From Actinobacteria bacterium ATB1 (GTDB lineage: Bacteria; Actinomycetota; Acidimicrobiia; UBA2766), in assembly GCA_021404985.1 (NCBI GenBank), contig QWHP01000013.1, positions 1-14,461 on the forward strand: DNA of 14,461 nt, written 5' to 3'. This document shows positions 6,539 through 12,909 of this stretch, piece by piece. The stretch's first letter is position 1; each line of letters begins with the position of its first letter. A model generated the notes under the pieces. It saw only the letters and a program-made list of their open reading frames with translations, was not told where the DNA came from and did no database searches. Both the position numbers and the translations under genes were made by a program.

Positions 6539-7168
6539 TCAGTCGTTCTCGTCCTCGGGAGCGGCGGGTCTCCGTGCAACGAATAGGACGTCGATCGCGT
6601 TCCCCGAGACCCCGTCACGTTCTGCCGGACGCAGCACCTTCTCGTTGCGCAGGATCTGCAACCCCGCGAAGTCGGCAGCCAGTTCTTCTTCGTCGAAGAG
6701 GACCTCGGGCGTCGGTGGACCGCCGACCCCGTGCTCGAGGTTGTCACGATGGTGCGCTACGAGGAACAGAGTGCCGCCGCGGGCCAGCCCGCGCCGGGCC
6801 GTTGCGTGCACGGCGGTCCGCTGGTCGGAAGGGAGCTGCACGTAGGCGAGGACGACGAGGTCGAACTCTCCATCTGGAACATCCCAACCCGCGACATCCT
6901 CAGTGACGGTCTCGATCTCGACCCCGGCACGCGCTGCGAGCTCGCGCGCCTGGCCGATCGCGACATCGGATTGGTCGACGGCAGTCACCTGGTGCCCTTG
7001 GAGCGCCAGCCAGACGGCGTTCCTCCCCTGTCCGCATCCGAGGTCGAGGGCACGACCCGGGGCGACCTTCGAGCAGTGCTCGACAAGGACAACGTTGGGT
7101 TCGACCCCGAAGAGGCAGCCACGCCCGTACCGCTCGTTCCAGTAGTCGCGCGCCTCGTTCTTGTCCAC
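6539..7168 (-). CDS. Class I SAM-dependent methyltransferase
   Basis: A 209-aa Rossmann-fold methyltransferase. YWNERYG (9-15) resembles the TehB/thiopurine-like N-terminus. Motif I is LDLGCGQGRNAVWLA (41-55), the acidic end of strand 2 is AVDQS (Asp65), and FDLVVLAYVQLP is the motif IV region. The GG-x-x-x-x-VAHH stretch is the post-motif strand. The acceptor is unknown; TehB-like proteins methylate metalloids or small molecules. The frame is open to 7336, but family similarity begins only at VDKNEARDYW. I therefore chose GTG 7166-7168; ATG 7217-7219 is an alternative. Neither has a ribosome site. TACGCT stands 6 bases before the GTG on the minus strand, so a leaderless start is plausible. 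The epoxide-hydrolase-like gene follows at 26 bases. Confidence 0.88.
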   Translation of the reverse strand: MDKNEARDYWNERYGRGCLFGVEPNVVLVEHCSKVAPGRALDLGCGQGRNAVWLALQGHQVTAVDQSDVAIGQARELAARAGVEIETVTEDVAGWDVPDGEFDLVVLAYVQLPSDQRTAVHATARRGLARGGTLFLVAHHRDNLEHGVGGPPTPEVLFDEEELAADFAGLQILRNEKVLRPAERDGVSGNAIDVLFVARRPAAPEDEND

Positions 7169-7253
7169 GCTGACAGCGTATCGGCGGAGCCGGACCGTCG
7201 AAAAGCGGGCAAGTCGCATCGCGTTTCGCGGTGAACGCCGGCACCCCAGGGAA

Positions 7254-7298
7254 CGAGGCACACGAGGCGCCCTGCCAAGACGCAGCCCGGGTGCCTCG
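7254..7298 (-). terminator. Inverted repeat between the secreted protein and methyltransferase
   Basis: CGAGGCAC (7254-7261) and GTGCCTCG (7291-7298) form a perfect 8-bp stem around 29 bases that contain further complementary GC blocks (GGCGCCC near 7266, GGGTGCC near 7289). It lies just downstream of the stop of the small secreted protein on the minus strand. It is the best candidate terminator there and would separate that gene from the methyltransferase. There is no T-run. Confidence 0.45.
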
Positions 7299-7310
7299 CT
7301 CCGACCGGGC

Positions 7311-7853
7311 TCAGGCAACGTCGTCGGAAGACACACGCTTGATCACGAAGGGTGTCCTTGGGGGATGCGTGCCCTCACGCCCGACGAACACCTGGTCAGG
7401 GGTGACTGGACTTCCGTCGATCGATGCCGAAACAACGATCTTGTCCGTGCAGCGCGTGACGAAGTCGACACCGTCGATCCAGCCCCAGTTCACGAAGCGG
7501 AAGCCGATCTGGCGGTGACCGTGCGTGATACGTGCCTCGTCTCGCCCCTCGGTCCGTCGCTCGACACCGAGCAACCGGCCATTCACAGATATCCTGCCCT
7601 CGAAGACCACCGGCCCTTCGTCGTCGTGAGTCACCCCGAGGTGCCATCCCCTCTCGTCATGCCAGACGTAGATCCCCTTCGCCCCGTGGGGAGCGAAAGA
7701 CTCCGGCCTGCCCTGGACAACTGCCGGCCAGCGACCCGAAACACATCCAGAATCGTCAGGCTCGGCCGGAAGAGCCGAGGCCACACCGCCCGTTGCCACG
7801 CCGTGGACCATTAACAGACCTGCCGCTGCTGCGGCCACCAGGATCCGTCTCAT
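7311..7853 (-). CDS. Small secreted protein of unknown function
   Basis: A 180-aa exported protein with a clear signal peptide: MRR, a hydrophobic Ala/Leu/Val core to about residue 20, and a probable cleavage at ASA-LP (about 28). The mature domain has two cysteines (37 and 135) that could pair, many aromatic residues (YVWHDERGWHLG, FRFVNWGWIDGVDF) and alternating hydrophobic/polar strands, so a small beta-rich domain is likely. I do not recognise the family, and no catalytic triad or metal motif stands out apart from scattered histidines (His65, 71, 76, 111, 113). ATG 7853 has a strong AAGGAGG site. The first bases of that site are buried in the leader hairpin at 7861-7897, so translation may be controlled. 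Confidence 0.8.
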   Translation of the reverse strand: MRRILVAAAAAGLLMVHGVATGGVASALPAEPDDSGCVSGRWPAVVQGRPESFAPHGAKGIYVWHDERGWHLGVTHDDEGPVVFEGRISVNGRLLGVERRTEGRDEARITHGHRQIGFRFVNWGWIDGVDFVTRCTDKIVVSASIDGSPVTPDQVFVGREGTHPPRTPFVIKRVSSDDVA

Positions 7854-7860
7854 GATTGCC

Positions 7861-7897
7861 TCCTTGTTCCGACGGGAAACTTCCCGCCGGACAAGGA
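7861..7897 (-). promoter_or_regulatory. Leader hairpin overlapping the ribosome site of the secreted-protein gene
   Basis: Left arm 7861-7878 (TCCTTGTTCCGACGGGAA) and right arm 7881-7897 (TTCCCGCCGGACAAGGA) are inverted repeats with one bulged base and one mismatch. In the minus-strand RNA the mismatch becomes a G-U pair. The proximal arm contains AAGGA of the AAGGAGG ribosome site (minus strand of 7858-7865), so the folded RNA would partly hide it. It could be a translational switch, a DNA operator, or the terminator of the upstream mscL gene (stop at 7944). The sequence alone does not decide. Confidence 0.5.
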
Positions 7898-7943
7898 TCC
7901 GAGAGGCACATCGAGCAAAGTGGGGGGATCTGTCAGAAAACTG

Positions 7944-8333
7944 TTAGCTCTCCGAAGTCGAGCCCTGCCGGAGGAGATCCCGGATCTCGCCGAGCAGTTG
8001 CACCTCCGTCGGCTCCGCCTCCTCCTCGGCTTCGTCGCGTGAGAACCGCGACTGGGCGGCGTTGAGCGCCTTCACGACGAGGAATACCGCGAACGCGATT
8101 ATGAGGAAGCTGACGAGCGCCGTGAGGAACGCCCCGTACCGGATCGGGGTGTCCCCGATGGTGAGGACGAGGCTGCTGAAGTCGGGAGTGCCGCCGAACA
8201 CGGCGATGATCTGCATGAGGATGTCGTTGGTGAACGACGTGACGACCGCACCGAACGCTGCACCCACCACGACGGCGACGGCGAGGTCGACCACGTTCCC
8301 CCTGCTGATGAACTCTCTGAACTCCTTGAGCAT
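7944..8333 (-). CDS. mscL: Large-conductance mechanosensitive channel MscL
   Basis: A 129-aa MscL, slightly shorter than the usual 130-150. MLKEFREFISRGNVVDLAVAVVVGAAFGAVVTSFTND shows the N-terminal amphipathic helix, then TM1 with its Gly/Ala-rich pore-lining face (about 14-42). An external loop (about 43-66) is followed by TM2 (about 67-91) and the charged cytoplasmic tail with the bundle helix LLGEIRDLLR (113-122). The homopentamer opens under membrane tension and releases solutes on hypo-osmotic shock. ATG 8333 has GGGAG upstream. The start lies 84 bases downstream of the TDT transporter stop, with an inverted repeat between them (8369-8389). Confidence 0.97.
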   Translation of the reverse strand: MLKEFREFISRGNVVDLAVAVVVGAAFGAVVTSFTNDILMQIIAVFGGTPDFSSLVLTIGDTPIRYGAFLTALVSFLIIAFAVFLVVKALNAAQSRFSRDEAEEEAEPTEVQLLGEIRDLLRQGSTSES

Positions 8334-8368
8334 CGACGGCTCCCTCTAGACGGCTGGATCCGGCCTGC

Positions 8369-8389
8369 GGAATGGGTAGCACCTATTCC
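8369..8389. repeat. Inverted repeat upstream of mscL
   Basis: GGAATGGGT (8369-8377) and ACCTATTCC (8381-8389) are inverted copies with one mismatch around AGC. It lies 36 bases upstream of the mscL start and 29 bases beyond the TDT stop, so it may be an mscL operator or the end of the TDT transcript. In minus-strand RNA the mismatch is an unpaired A/C, so a DNA-level site is somewhat favoured. Confidence 0.4.
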
Positions 8390-8417
8390 TCCGTTCGTCC
8401 ACCACTGACCGGTCAGG

Positions 8418-9506
8418 TCAGATCGCGCCCTCGGGAACCGGTCGGCGGGCAAGCGTGACGATCATGTCCACGAACGTGAACACCCACGCTCCCAGGGCGA
8501 TCCAGAACATGACGCCGGAGAGGTCCGCAAGTCCGTTGTGCTCGATCGCCTGGGAGAGGCGATATGTCGCTGTCGAGTACATGCCGAGGGGGAACACCAT
8601 GCCCCACCACCCGGGCTCGAAGGAGACCGAATATCGCCGGACGACGTACCTCCACACCCCCATGATCAGGAGCCACGGGATCCACCAGGTCGCGGTCGCC
8701 CAGACCAGGATCGTCATCCCCTTCAGGAACGGGACGAGGTCGGCGGTCAACTCGTACTTCCCCGCGTTCAGAACGAGGATCGAACCGGCCAAGGTCGAGA
8801 TCGCGGCTGCACCCATCGTGATCCAGTAGGTGGGCGAAAGCGCCTGAGGATCGAGGCGCCCGAAGAAGAGCCGCTCGAGTATCAGCGTCGTGACCCATAT
8901 GTACATGACGATTCCGAGGAGCCACAGGCACAGGCAGAGGAGTACCACGGTGGGCGCGGCGCGTCCGAACTGCCCCGCCACCTGGGTCCCCAGCAGGGAC
9001 ACTCCCTGTGTCGCGACCACCCAGAGAAGCCAGGTTCCGGTGATGCCGCTCGTGATCTCTGGCTTGGGTTCGCGCAGGATCTGTGCCACGGGAACGGCGT
9101 ACACGAGCACAGCCCAGAGCCCCAGGGCCACCAGCCAGAGCACCTTGGCAGTCCCGAGCTGCTCCGCGACGACGAGAAAGGCGGCCCCGAGCACCGAAGT
9201 TCCCGCCACGATCGTGAAGAACCCGGACCCCCGGAGATGGTTGCCCAGGTCATCGCGCATCGCCGGCCAGTAAAGGACAGCGCGGGCGGCGAAGAGCACC
9301 ACCAGCAGTCCGTAGCAGACCGCTGAGAGGACGAGGAGCACAGTGGACACGGCCTCCACGTCCTGCAATCCTGCTGCGATCGCCACGATCCCGGTCGCCA
9401 TAACGATCGAGAACCATGCCGGGTTCATGCGCTCCAGCAAGGGCCGCCCCGGCGGTCCGGCCGGGGGCGAGACGGACTCGGGCGCCTCGGATCTGTCCTC
9501 CGTCAT
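8418..9506 (-). CDS. TDT/SLAC1-family anion or C4-dicarboxylate transporter
   Basis: A 362-aa membrane protein with about ten TM helices, as expected for the tellurite-resistance/dicarboxylate transporter (TDT) family that includes TehA, yeast Mae1 and plant SLAC1. The first helix region MNPAWFSIVMATGIVAI is the characteristic family opening. FFTIVAGTSVLGAAFL, the PP-like break in the middle, and the late FEPGWWGMVFPLGMYSTATYRLSQAI segment (WWxMxFPxGxYxxATxxL) are also family hallmarks. These proteins move malate, sulfite, nitrate or chloride; the substrate here is open. ATG 9506 has GGGGAG directly upstream. The membrane-protein gene lies 103 bases upstream on the same strand and mscL 84 bases downstream, so cotranscription is possible but not shown. 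Confidence 0.93.
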   Translation of the reverse strand: MTEDRSEAPESVSPPAGPPGRPLLERMNPAWFSIVMATGIVAIAAGLQDVEAVSTVLLVLSAVCYGLLVVLFAARAVLYWPAMRDDLGNHLRGSGFFTIVAGTSVLGAAFLVVAEQLGTAKVLWLVALGLWAVLVYAVPVAQILREPKPEITSGITGTWLLWVVATQGVSLLGTQVAGQFGRAAPTVVLLCLCLWLLGIVMYIWVTTLILERLFFGRLDPQALSPTYWITMGAAAISTLAGSILVLNAGKYELTADLVPFLKGMTILVWATATWWIPWLLIMGVWRYVVRRYSVSFEPGWWGMVFPLGMYSTATYRLSQAIEHNGLADLSGVMFWIALGAWVFTFVDMIVTLARRPVPEGAI

Positions 9507-9579
9507 CTCTCCCCGCTGGACTCACTTCGGTACGGGTTGCGTGACGTCAGGATATGCGACGGCCGTCGAGGTTCGGTGT

Positions 9580-9592
9580 TCCCGGCCCGGGA
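9580..9592. repeat. GC palindrome between the membrane protein and TDT genes
   Basis: TCCCGG-C-CCGGGA is a perfect 6+1+6 inverted repeat in the 103-base gap (9507-9609). A separate TGACGTCA palindrome sits at 9542-9549. Either could be a weak terminator or binding site for the TDT gene. Short GC palindromes are frequent by chance in such DNA. Confidence 0.25.
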
Positions 9593-9609
9593 CGGACGCC
9601 GCCTTCAGG

Positions 9610-10380
9610 TCAGGACCGGTCGGACTCCTGTGCTCCGGCCGGAGCGCACAAGGGAGCGGGCACCGCCTGCTCTGCCGGGGCGAGGGAGAAGAGCGCCAAC
9701 CCGGCGACCACGAGGCCGGTCTGGTAGGTGCTGTGCAGGCCGGCTCCGCCGCACACGAGCAGAAGGAGTGCCACTGCCTCGGCACGCCGGCCCGCCCGCA
9801 TCATCGCCACACCGGTGTAGGCGATGGCTCCTGCCCCGGCGACGTAGGCGACCAGAGGGAGATATCCGCCGAGACCGAAGTTCCACAGAGCCAGGATCTG
9901 ACCGGTCGAGCTGCCGGACAGACCCATCGCTCCCACCAGTGCGGCCACGATTACCCCGGTCCCGAGGGCAACTCTGTCCAGGCGCCCACGTGCCGGCTTC
10001 GTCAGCCAAGGCGAACCGGTCGCGAACACAAGAGCTGTAATCTCTCCGATGCCGAGCAGCCAAGTCACATGCAGTGACCCGTAACCGGCCTGTGCCGCGA
10101 GCTGTACCAGGGTGTGGAGTCCGAATGCCACGAACGCGATGGTGAATGCACCCAAGACCACCCTGTCTCGAGCCGATCTGTGCGCGGCTGCGGGGAGGCA
10201 CAGCATCACGCCGGCAAGCGTGAGCACGGCGGACAGCAGAGACCACCCGAACAGTCCCGCCACTGCACCTGCTCCGAAGGTGACCACACCCGCGGCAGCG
10301 AGGCGCACCGCTCTGGAAGGCACCGCAGCGAGGGCCCGCACACCGATGGCCAGGGAGATCACGAGGAGGACGGCCGCCAA
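9610..10380 (-). CDS. Multi-pass membrane protein, probably truncated at its start
   Basis: 256 aa from a TTG at 10380, with about seven hydrophobic helices and a short Pro/Ala-rich tail. Family unknown. Three histidines lie within or at the edge of helices (His89 in FGLHTLVQL, His104 in SLHVTWLLG, His216 in GLHSTYQTG), a pattern also seen in heme- or copper-binding membrane proteins; that role is only a guess. The TTG cuts into the first helix. Upstream the same frame stays open to about 10638 and encodes plausible protein (RPEETLSLGEAWRLGFG, another hydrophobic helix, then GRYLYY running into the annotated start). No ATG, GTG or TTG occurs in that extension. The original start therefore appears lost at the junction with the ArsR-type frame, and the true gene is probably longer than shown. 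Confidence 0.7.
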   Translation of the reverse strand: MAAVLLVISLAIGVRALAAVPSRAVRLAAAGVVTFGAGAVAGLFGWSLLSAVLTLAGVMLCLPAAAHRSARDRVVLGAFTIAFVAFGLHTLVQLAAQAGYGSLHVTWLLGIGEITALVFATGSPWLTKPARGRLDRVALGTGVIVAALVGAMGLSGSSTGQILALWNFGLGGYLPLVAYVAGAGAIAYTGVAMMRAGRRAEAVALLLLVCGGAGLHSTYQTGLVVAGLALFSLAPAEQAVPAPLCAPAGAQESDRS

Positions 10381-10415
10381 GTAGTAGAGGTATCTGCCGA
10401 TGGTCGAGACCGCTG

Positions 10416-10724
10416 TCAGAGGCCCAGCGAGGGAATCCAGGCCGGGTACGTGTATGACCGTCCTGCTGCCGAGCTGCAGGACCAGGAGCTCCGCCAGAGC
10501 GGCTGCTCCCAGCGCTCCGAATCCGAGGCGCCAGGCTTCCCCGAGAGAGAGCGTCTCCTCAGGGCGGTCGCGGGCCGCCTCATCGCGTTGTAGGTCAGGC
10601 CGAACTCGTCGACCAATCCCGTAACGTCAACGGGCTCGTCGGCCTCGGCGAGAAATTGGTAGATCCGGTATCGCGTCTCGTTGCCGAGAGCACGAGCTTG
10701 GTGTTGAACGGTCGCTGTCGTCAT
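10416..10724 (-). CDS. ArsR-type HTH regulator fragment, frame broken after the recognition helix
   Basis: 102 aa, of which only the first 50 or so look genuine: HQARALGNETRYRIYQFLAEADEPVDVTGLVDEFGLTYNAMR matches the start of ArsR-type winged-helix regulators (ALGxxTRxxIxxxL, then the HTH, where NAIRQHLxKL would normally follow). After NAMR (about 10578) the frame turns into Arg/Ser-rich sequence without family character, while the frame of the downstream membrane protein takes over. The wing and C-terminal domain are missing in all three frames. The simplest reading is a deletion that fused the head of the regulator to the body of the next gene, with loss of frame. ATG 10724 has only a weak GGTGGG ribosome site. 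A palindrome (10748-10760) lies 23 bases upstream. Confidence 0.6.
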   Translation of the reverse strand: MTTATVQHQARALGNETRYRIYQFLAEADEPVDVTGLVDEFGLTYNAMRRPATALRRRSLSGKPGASDSERWEQPLWRSSWSCSSAAGRSYTYPAWIPSLGL

Positions 10725-10747
10725 AGCAGCCCACCGGGTGTTTCTCT

Positions 10748-10760
10748 ACAACGCAGTTGT
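10748..10760. promoter_or_regulatory. Probable operator of the ArsR-type regulator
   Basis: ACAAC-GCA-GTTGT is a perfect 5+3+5 inverted repeat in a locally AT-rich patch (10740-10770). It lies 24 bases upstream of the ArsR-type ATG on the minus strand, where ArsR proteins usually bind their own promoters. The rest of the 200-base divergent gap to the LLM oxidoreductase holds two GC hairpins (10788-10806; GCGGGG 10810-10815 with CCCCGC 10829-10834) and a GACGAGGC direct repeat near 10852-10868. No further gene is visible there. Confidence 0.45.
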
Positions 10761-10924
10761 GAATTTAACGGCTGGCGCACAAGCTGGAAAGGGACCTCTG
10801 GCCCTTCGTGCGGGGTCCGGGCTGCAGTCCCCGCGGCGTCGCGTTGTCGCGGACGAGGCCGACGAGGCTGCGAGGTTGCGAAGCTCCCGATCTGTGACCA
10901 TTGGGCAAACGGCATCGGAGAGAT

Positions 10925-11821
10925 GTGAAGGCAGGCGTCGTCCTTCCCCAATACGACATCGACTTCGCTTCCGGTCGTCCCGACCCCGGGCACGTCGTCT
11001 CTCTCGCGCTCAGGGCTGAAAGACTCGGGTTCGAGTCCGTCTGGCTCTCGGACCACCCCTGGGTGGTCGCACCGGACGGTACCGTGAGCGGGGCACTCGA
11101 CCCTCTCGCCATGATCGGAGCTGTTGCCGCTCGCTCCACCCGGATATGCGTCGGGACCCTGACTCTGGCCGGATCGCTCCTCGCTCCGGACACGATTGCC
11201 GATCTGTGTCGCTCGCTCGAGCTCCTGTGTCCCGGACGAGGCATCGTGGGCCTGGGCGCGGGCTGGAACCCGGTGATTCACGAGGCGTTGGGGGTGCGAC
11301 TGACTCCGTACACCGCCAGGGCCGACCATCTCCGGCACCTGTGCATGTCCCTGCGTTCTGCGTCTCCCGGCACAGAGTTGCTCGTCGGCGGCTGGGGCGA
11401 GGCGGTGCTCGAGATCGCAGCCGAGTTCGCCGACACATGGAACGTCGCCTGGGACGTCGCTCCGAACACGTTCCTGGCGCTGTCGTCGAGACTCACGGAG
11501 TGCTGCGAGCGACAGGGACGCGATCCGGGTCTGGTACGCCGATCCGTGGGATTGCACGTCCTACCCGCTGCCGGCCCCGCCGCCGTCGAAACGGTCCTGG
11601 ACCGCCTGAGGGCGCGTGCGGGGTGGCTGGCGGGGGTCGACCGGGCAGAGGTCGAGGCCCGCGCGATCGTGGGGGACGCAGCGTCGTGTGCCGAGCGCCT
11701 TGCCACATACGGGGCCGACGAGATCGTGCTTTCTCCCCTCGTCAAGGACGACCCTGAGCTGCTCGACGAAATCGGCACCGAGATCCTTCCGCTCCTTCCC
11801 TTGCGGAACCCCGGAACTTGA
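10925..11821 (+). CDS. LLM-class (F420-dependent type) flavin oxidoreductase
   Basis: A 298-aa luciferase-like TIM-barrel enzyme. AGVVLPQYD (3-11) is strand 1, LALRAERLGFESVWLSDHP (28-46) the family signature of helix 1 and strand 2, and STRICVGTLTL (71-81) strand 3. LELLCPGRGIVGLGAGWNP (98-116) matches the family's LSxGRxxLGxGxGWxxxE region with some divergence, and LLVGGWGEAVLEIAAEFADTWN (about 155-176) matches its GGxxxxxLxxAAxxADxxN. In actinobacteria such proteins mostly use F420, moving hydride to or from small molecules; FMN use cannot be excluded. The substrate is unknown. I chose GTG 10925, next to GGAGAG, because strand 1 begins three residues later; the TTG at 10901 would add a charged, unlikely tail. 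The DUF1876 gene follows after 54 bases. Confidence 0.9.
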   Translation: MKAGVVLPQYDIDFASGRPDPGHVVSLALRAERLGFESVWLSDHPWVVAPDGTVSGALDPLAMIGAVAARSTRICVGTLTLAGSLLAPDTIADLCRSLELLCPGRGIVGLGAGWNPVIHEALGVRLTPYTARADHLRHLCMSLRSASPGTELLVGGWGEAVLEIAAEFADTWNVAWDVAPNTFLALSSRLTECCERQGRDPGLVRRSVGLHVLPAAGPAAVETVLDRLRARAGWLAGVDRAEVEARAIVGDAASCAERLATYGADEIVLSPLVKDDPELLDEIGTEILPLLPLRNPGT

Positions 11822-11875
11822 CCTAGATCTCTTGGTGGCCGGACCTCGGAACGCCAGGGGCACGGAGGTGGCGAC

Positions 11876-12139
11876 ATGGCAAACCAGCGGTTCTCTCTGG
11901 AGATCGACGTCGACGAGGACGAGGAGCACACGGAGGCGGTGGCCCGCCTTCTATTGGGCGGCAACGACTTCACCGGTACCGGGCTCGCCCGCCGAAACCC
12001 GGCAGATCCGAACATCCCGACTGTCGGTGAGGACCTGGCCGTCGCAAGGGCGCTTGCCGACCTGTCACACCGACTGATCGAGGCGGCCGTCGTCCGGATC
12101 GAGTCCTTCGAGGGCCGGCATGTGAGCCTCACCGAGTGA
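11876..12139 (+). CDS. DUF1876 family protein
   Basis: An 87-aa protein that fits DUF1876, a small actinobacterial family with a double-stranded-RNA-binding-like fold whose function is not known. Visible hallmarks are an acidic early strand (SLEIDVDEDEEHTEAVARL), the central GTGLARRNPADPNIPTVGEDLAVARALADLSHRLIE core and a short terminal strand (RHVSLTE). ATG 11876 has GGAGGTGGCGAC upstream, an excellent ribosome site. It follows the LLM oxidoreductase at 54 bases and may share its transcript. A hairpin with a T-rich loop begins 6 bases after the stop. Confidence 0.93.
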   Translation: MANQRFSLEIDVDEDEEHTEAVARLLLGGNDFTGTGLARRNPADPNIPTVGEDLAVARALADLSHRLIEAAVVRIESFEGRHVSLTE

Positions 12140-12144
12140 CGCGG

Positions 12145-12160
12145 CGCCCTTTTTTGGGCG
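12145..12160 (+). terminator. Hairpin with T6 loop after DUF1876
   Basis: CGCCC (12145-12149), TTTTTT, GGGCG (12156-12160) form a short stem-loop directly after the DUF1876 stop. The T-run lies in the loop, not after the stem, so it is a weak intrinsic terminator at best. The position and the convergent pseudogene on the other side favour that role. The 66 bases from here to 12226 hold nothing else I can identify. Confidence 0.45.
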
Positions 12161-12226
12161 GGGCGCATACACGACGATCAAAGTGGCCCCCACCGATTGC
12201 AGTGTCGAACTCTACGGCGAAGCCCG

Positions 12227-12816
12227 CTACCAAGGCAGCAGGGGGCTGTGCTCGTCGGCGCTCCCCCAGGAGACGCAGTCCTGACTGTGCCATCGCGAGG
12301 AGAGACGCGGGTACCAGATGCGCATGTGCGAGTGCGCGAGACCCAAGGCTTCGGCCTCCGAGGCTCCGAGGAGCACCGCTGTCTGGTCTATTCGTTGGAC
12401 CGAGGCGCATTCGGCCTGTGCTTCGTCGGCGTGTCCGGACATGTGCATGGGCTCGTGCGTGAGGACACCGACGCCCATGACCTCGCGCTCCGTCGGGTGC
12501 GACTTCTCGCCCTCGATGTAGGAGAGGAGACCGGATCAGGCTCCTTTCCTCAGCATCGTCCGGTTCTCGGGAACACCTCCGGGGAACCACGCCTCTCCCT
12601 CGTTGTCGGTGAACCCGAGTACGACCGGCGTCTCGTCGAGGCGACCTCGTTCAACAGCGCCTCGAGACGTGCGTGACGAATGCCGACGAACCAGAGATAG
12701 CCGGCTGCGAGCCCGAGTACCGCCGCCGACACGAAGGGAAACCGGCGCTTGGTCCCGTCCCGCCGGTCGGGGCGCCACCTCCAGAGGAAGATCCGGAATG
12801 CGCCGAGCGATGTCAC
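12227..12816 (-). pseudogene. Broken gene for a membrane-anchored HExxH (zincin-like) protein
   Basis: Three collinear pieces of one minus-strand gene. Piece 1 (from about GTG 12816) carries an N-terminal anchor, FPFVSAAVLGLAAGYLWFVG, then RHARLEALLNEV. Near 12640-12645 one base is missing and the frame moves to piece 2, RLDETPVVLGFTDNEGEAWFPGG...NRTMLRKGA, which ends in TGA 12536-12538. The same frame resumes immediately as piece 3, SGLLSYIEGEKSHPTEREVMGVGVLTHEPMHMSGHADEAQAEC and so on to TAG 12227. THEPMH is an exact HExxH metal-site motif, followed by H and DE..AE, possible third ligands. Reassembled, it would be about 195 aa with the motif outside the membrane. Similar HExxH-DEAxAEC sequences occur in uncharacterised actinobacterial proteins as far as I recall; no enzyme activity is established. 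It lies between DUF1876 (convergent) and the sulfatase (upstream, same strand). Confidence 0.7.
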
Positions 12817-12909
12817 GCAGCAGCGATGAGGATCGACTCGTTCACGTGCACCCCTTCGGCACGAGGCTCTTCCCACCCTTTCATCCGAGGGCATGACGGA
12901 TTCCTCGCG

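Noticed and set aside
7169..7336. N-terminal extension of the methyltransferase
   Set aside because: The extension is Arg/Pro-rich without family similarity and overlaps the inverted repeat that probably ends the upstream transcript.
9542..9549. TGACGTCA palindrome upstream of the TDT gene
   Set aside because: An 8-base palindrome is expected by chance at this scale and nothing else supports a site.
10852..10868. GACGAGGC direct repeat (two copies, period 9)
   Set aside because: Too short and only two copies; not a CRISPR or iteron array.
10721..11557. 278-aa open frame on the minus strand
   Set aside because: It lies antisense to the LLM oxidoreductase, whose motifs are clear. The antisense product is Arg/Gly/Pro/Ser-rich with no motif, typical of a GC-rich shadow frame.
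12185..12240. Stretch resembling a tRNA T-arm (GTGTCGAACTC)
   Set aside because: No GTTCRA box, no matching acceptor stem and no D-arm could be laid out; chance resemblance.
12197..12676. 159-aa open frame on the plus strand
   Set aside because: Covers the region antisense to the HExxH pseudogene; the minus-strand pieces carry the anchor and the HEPMH motif, this frame has none.
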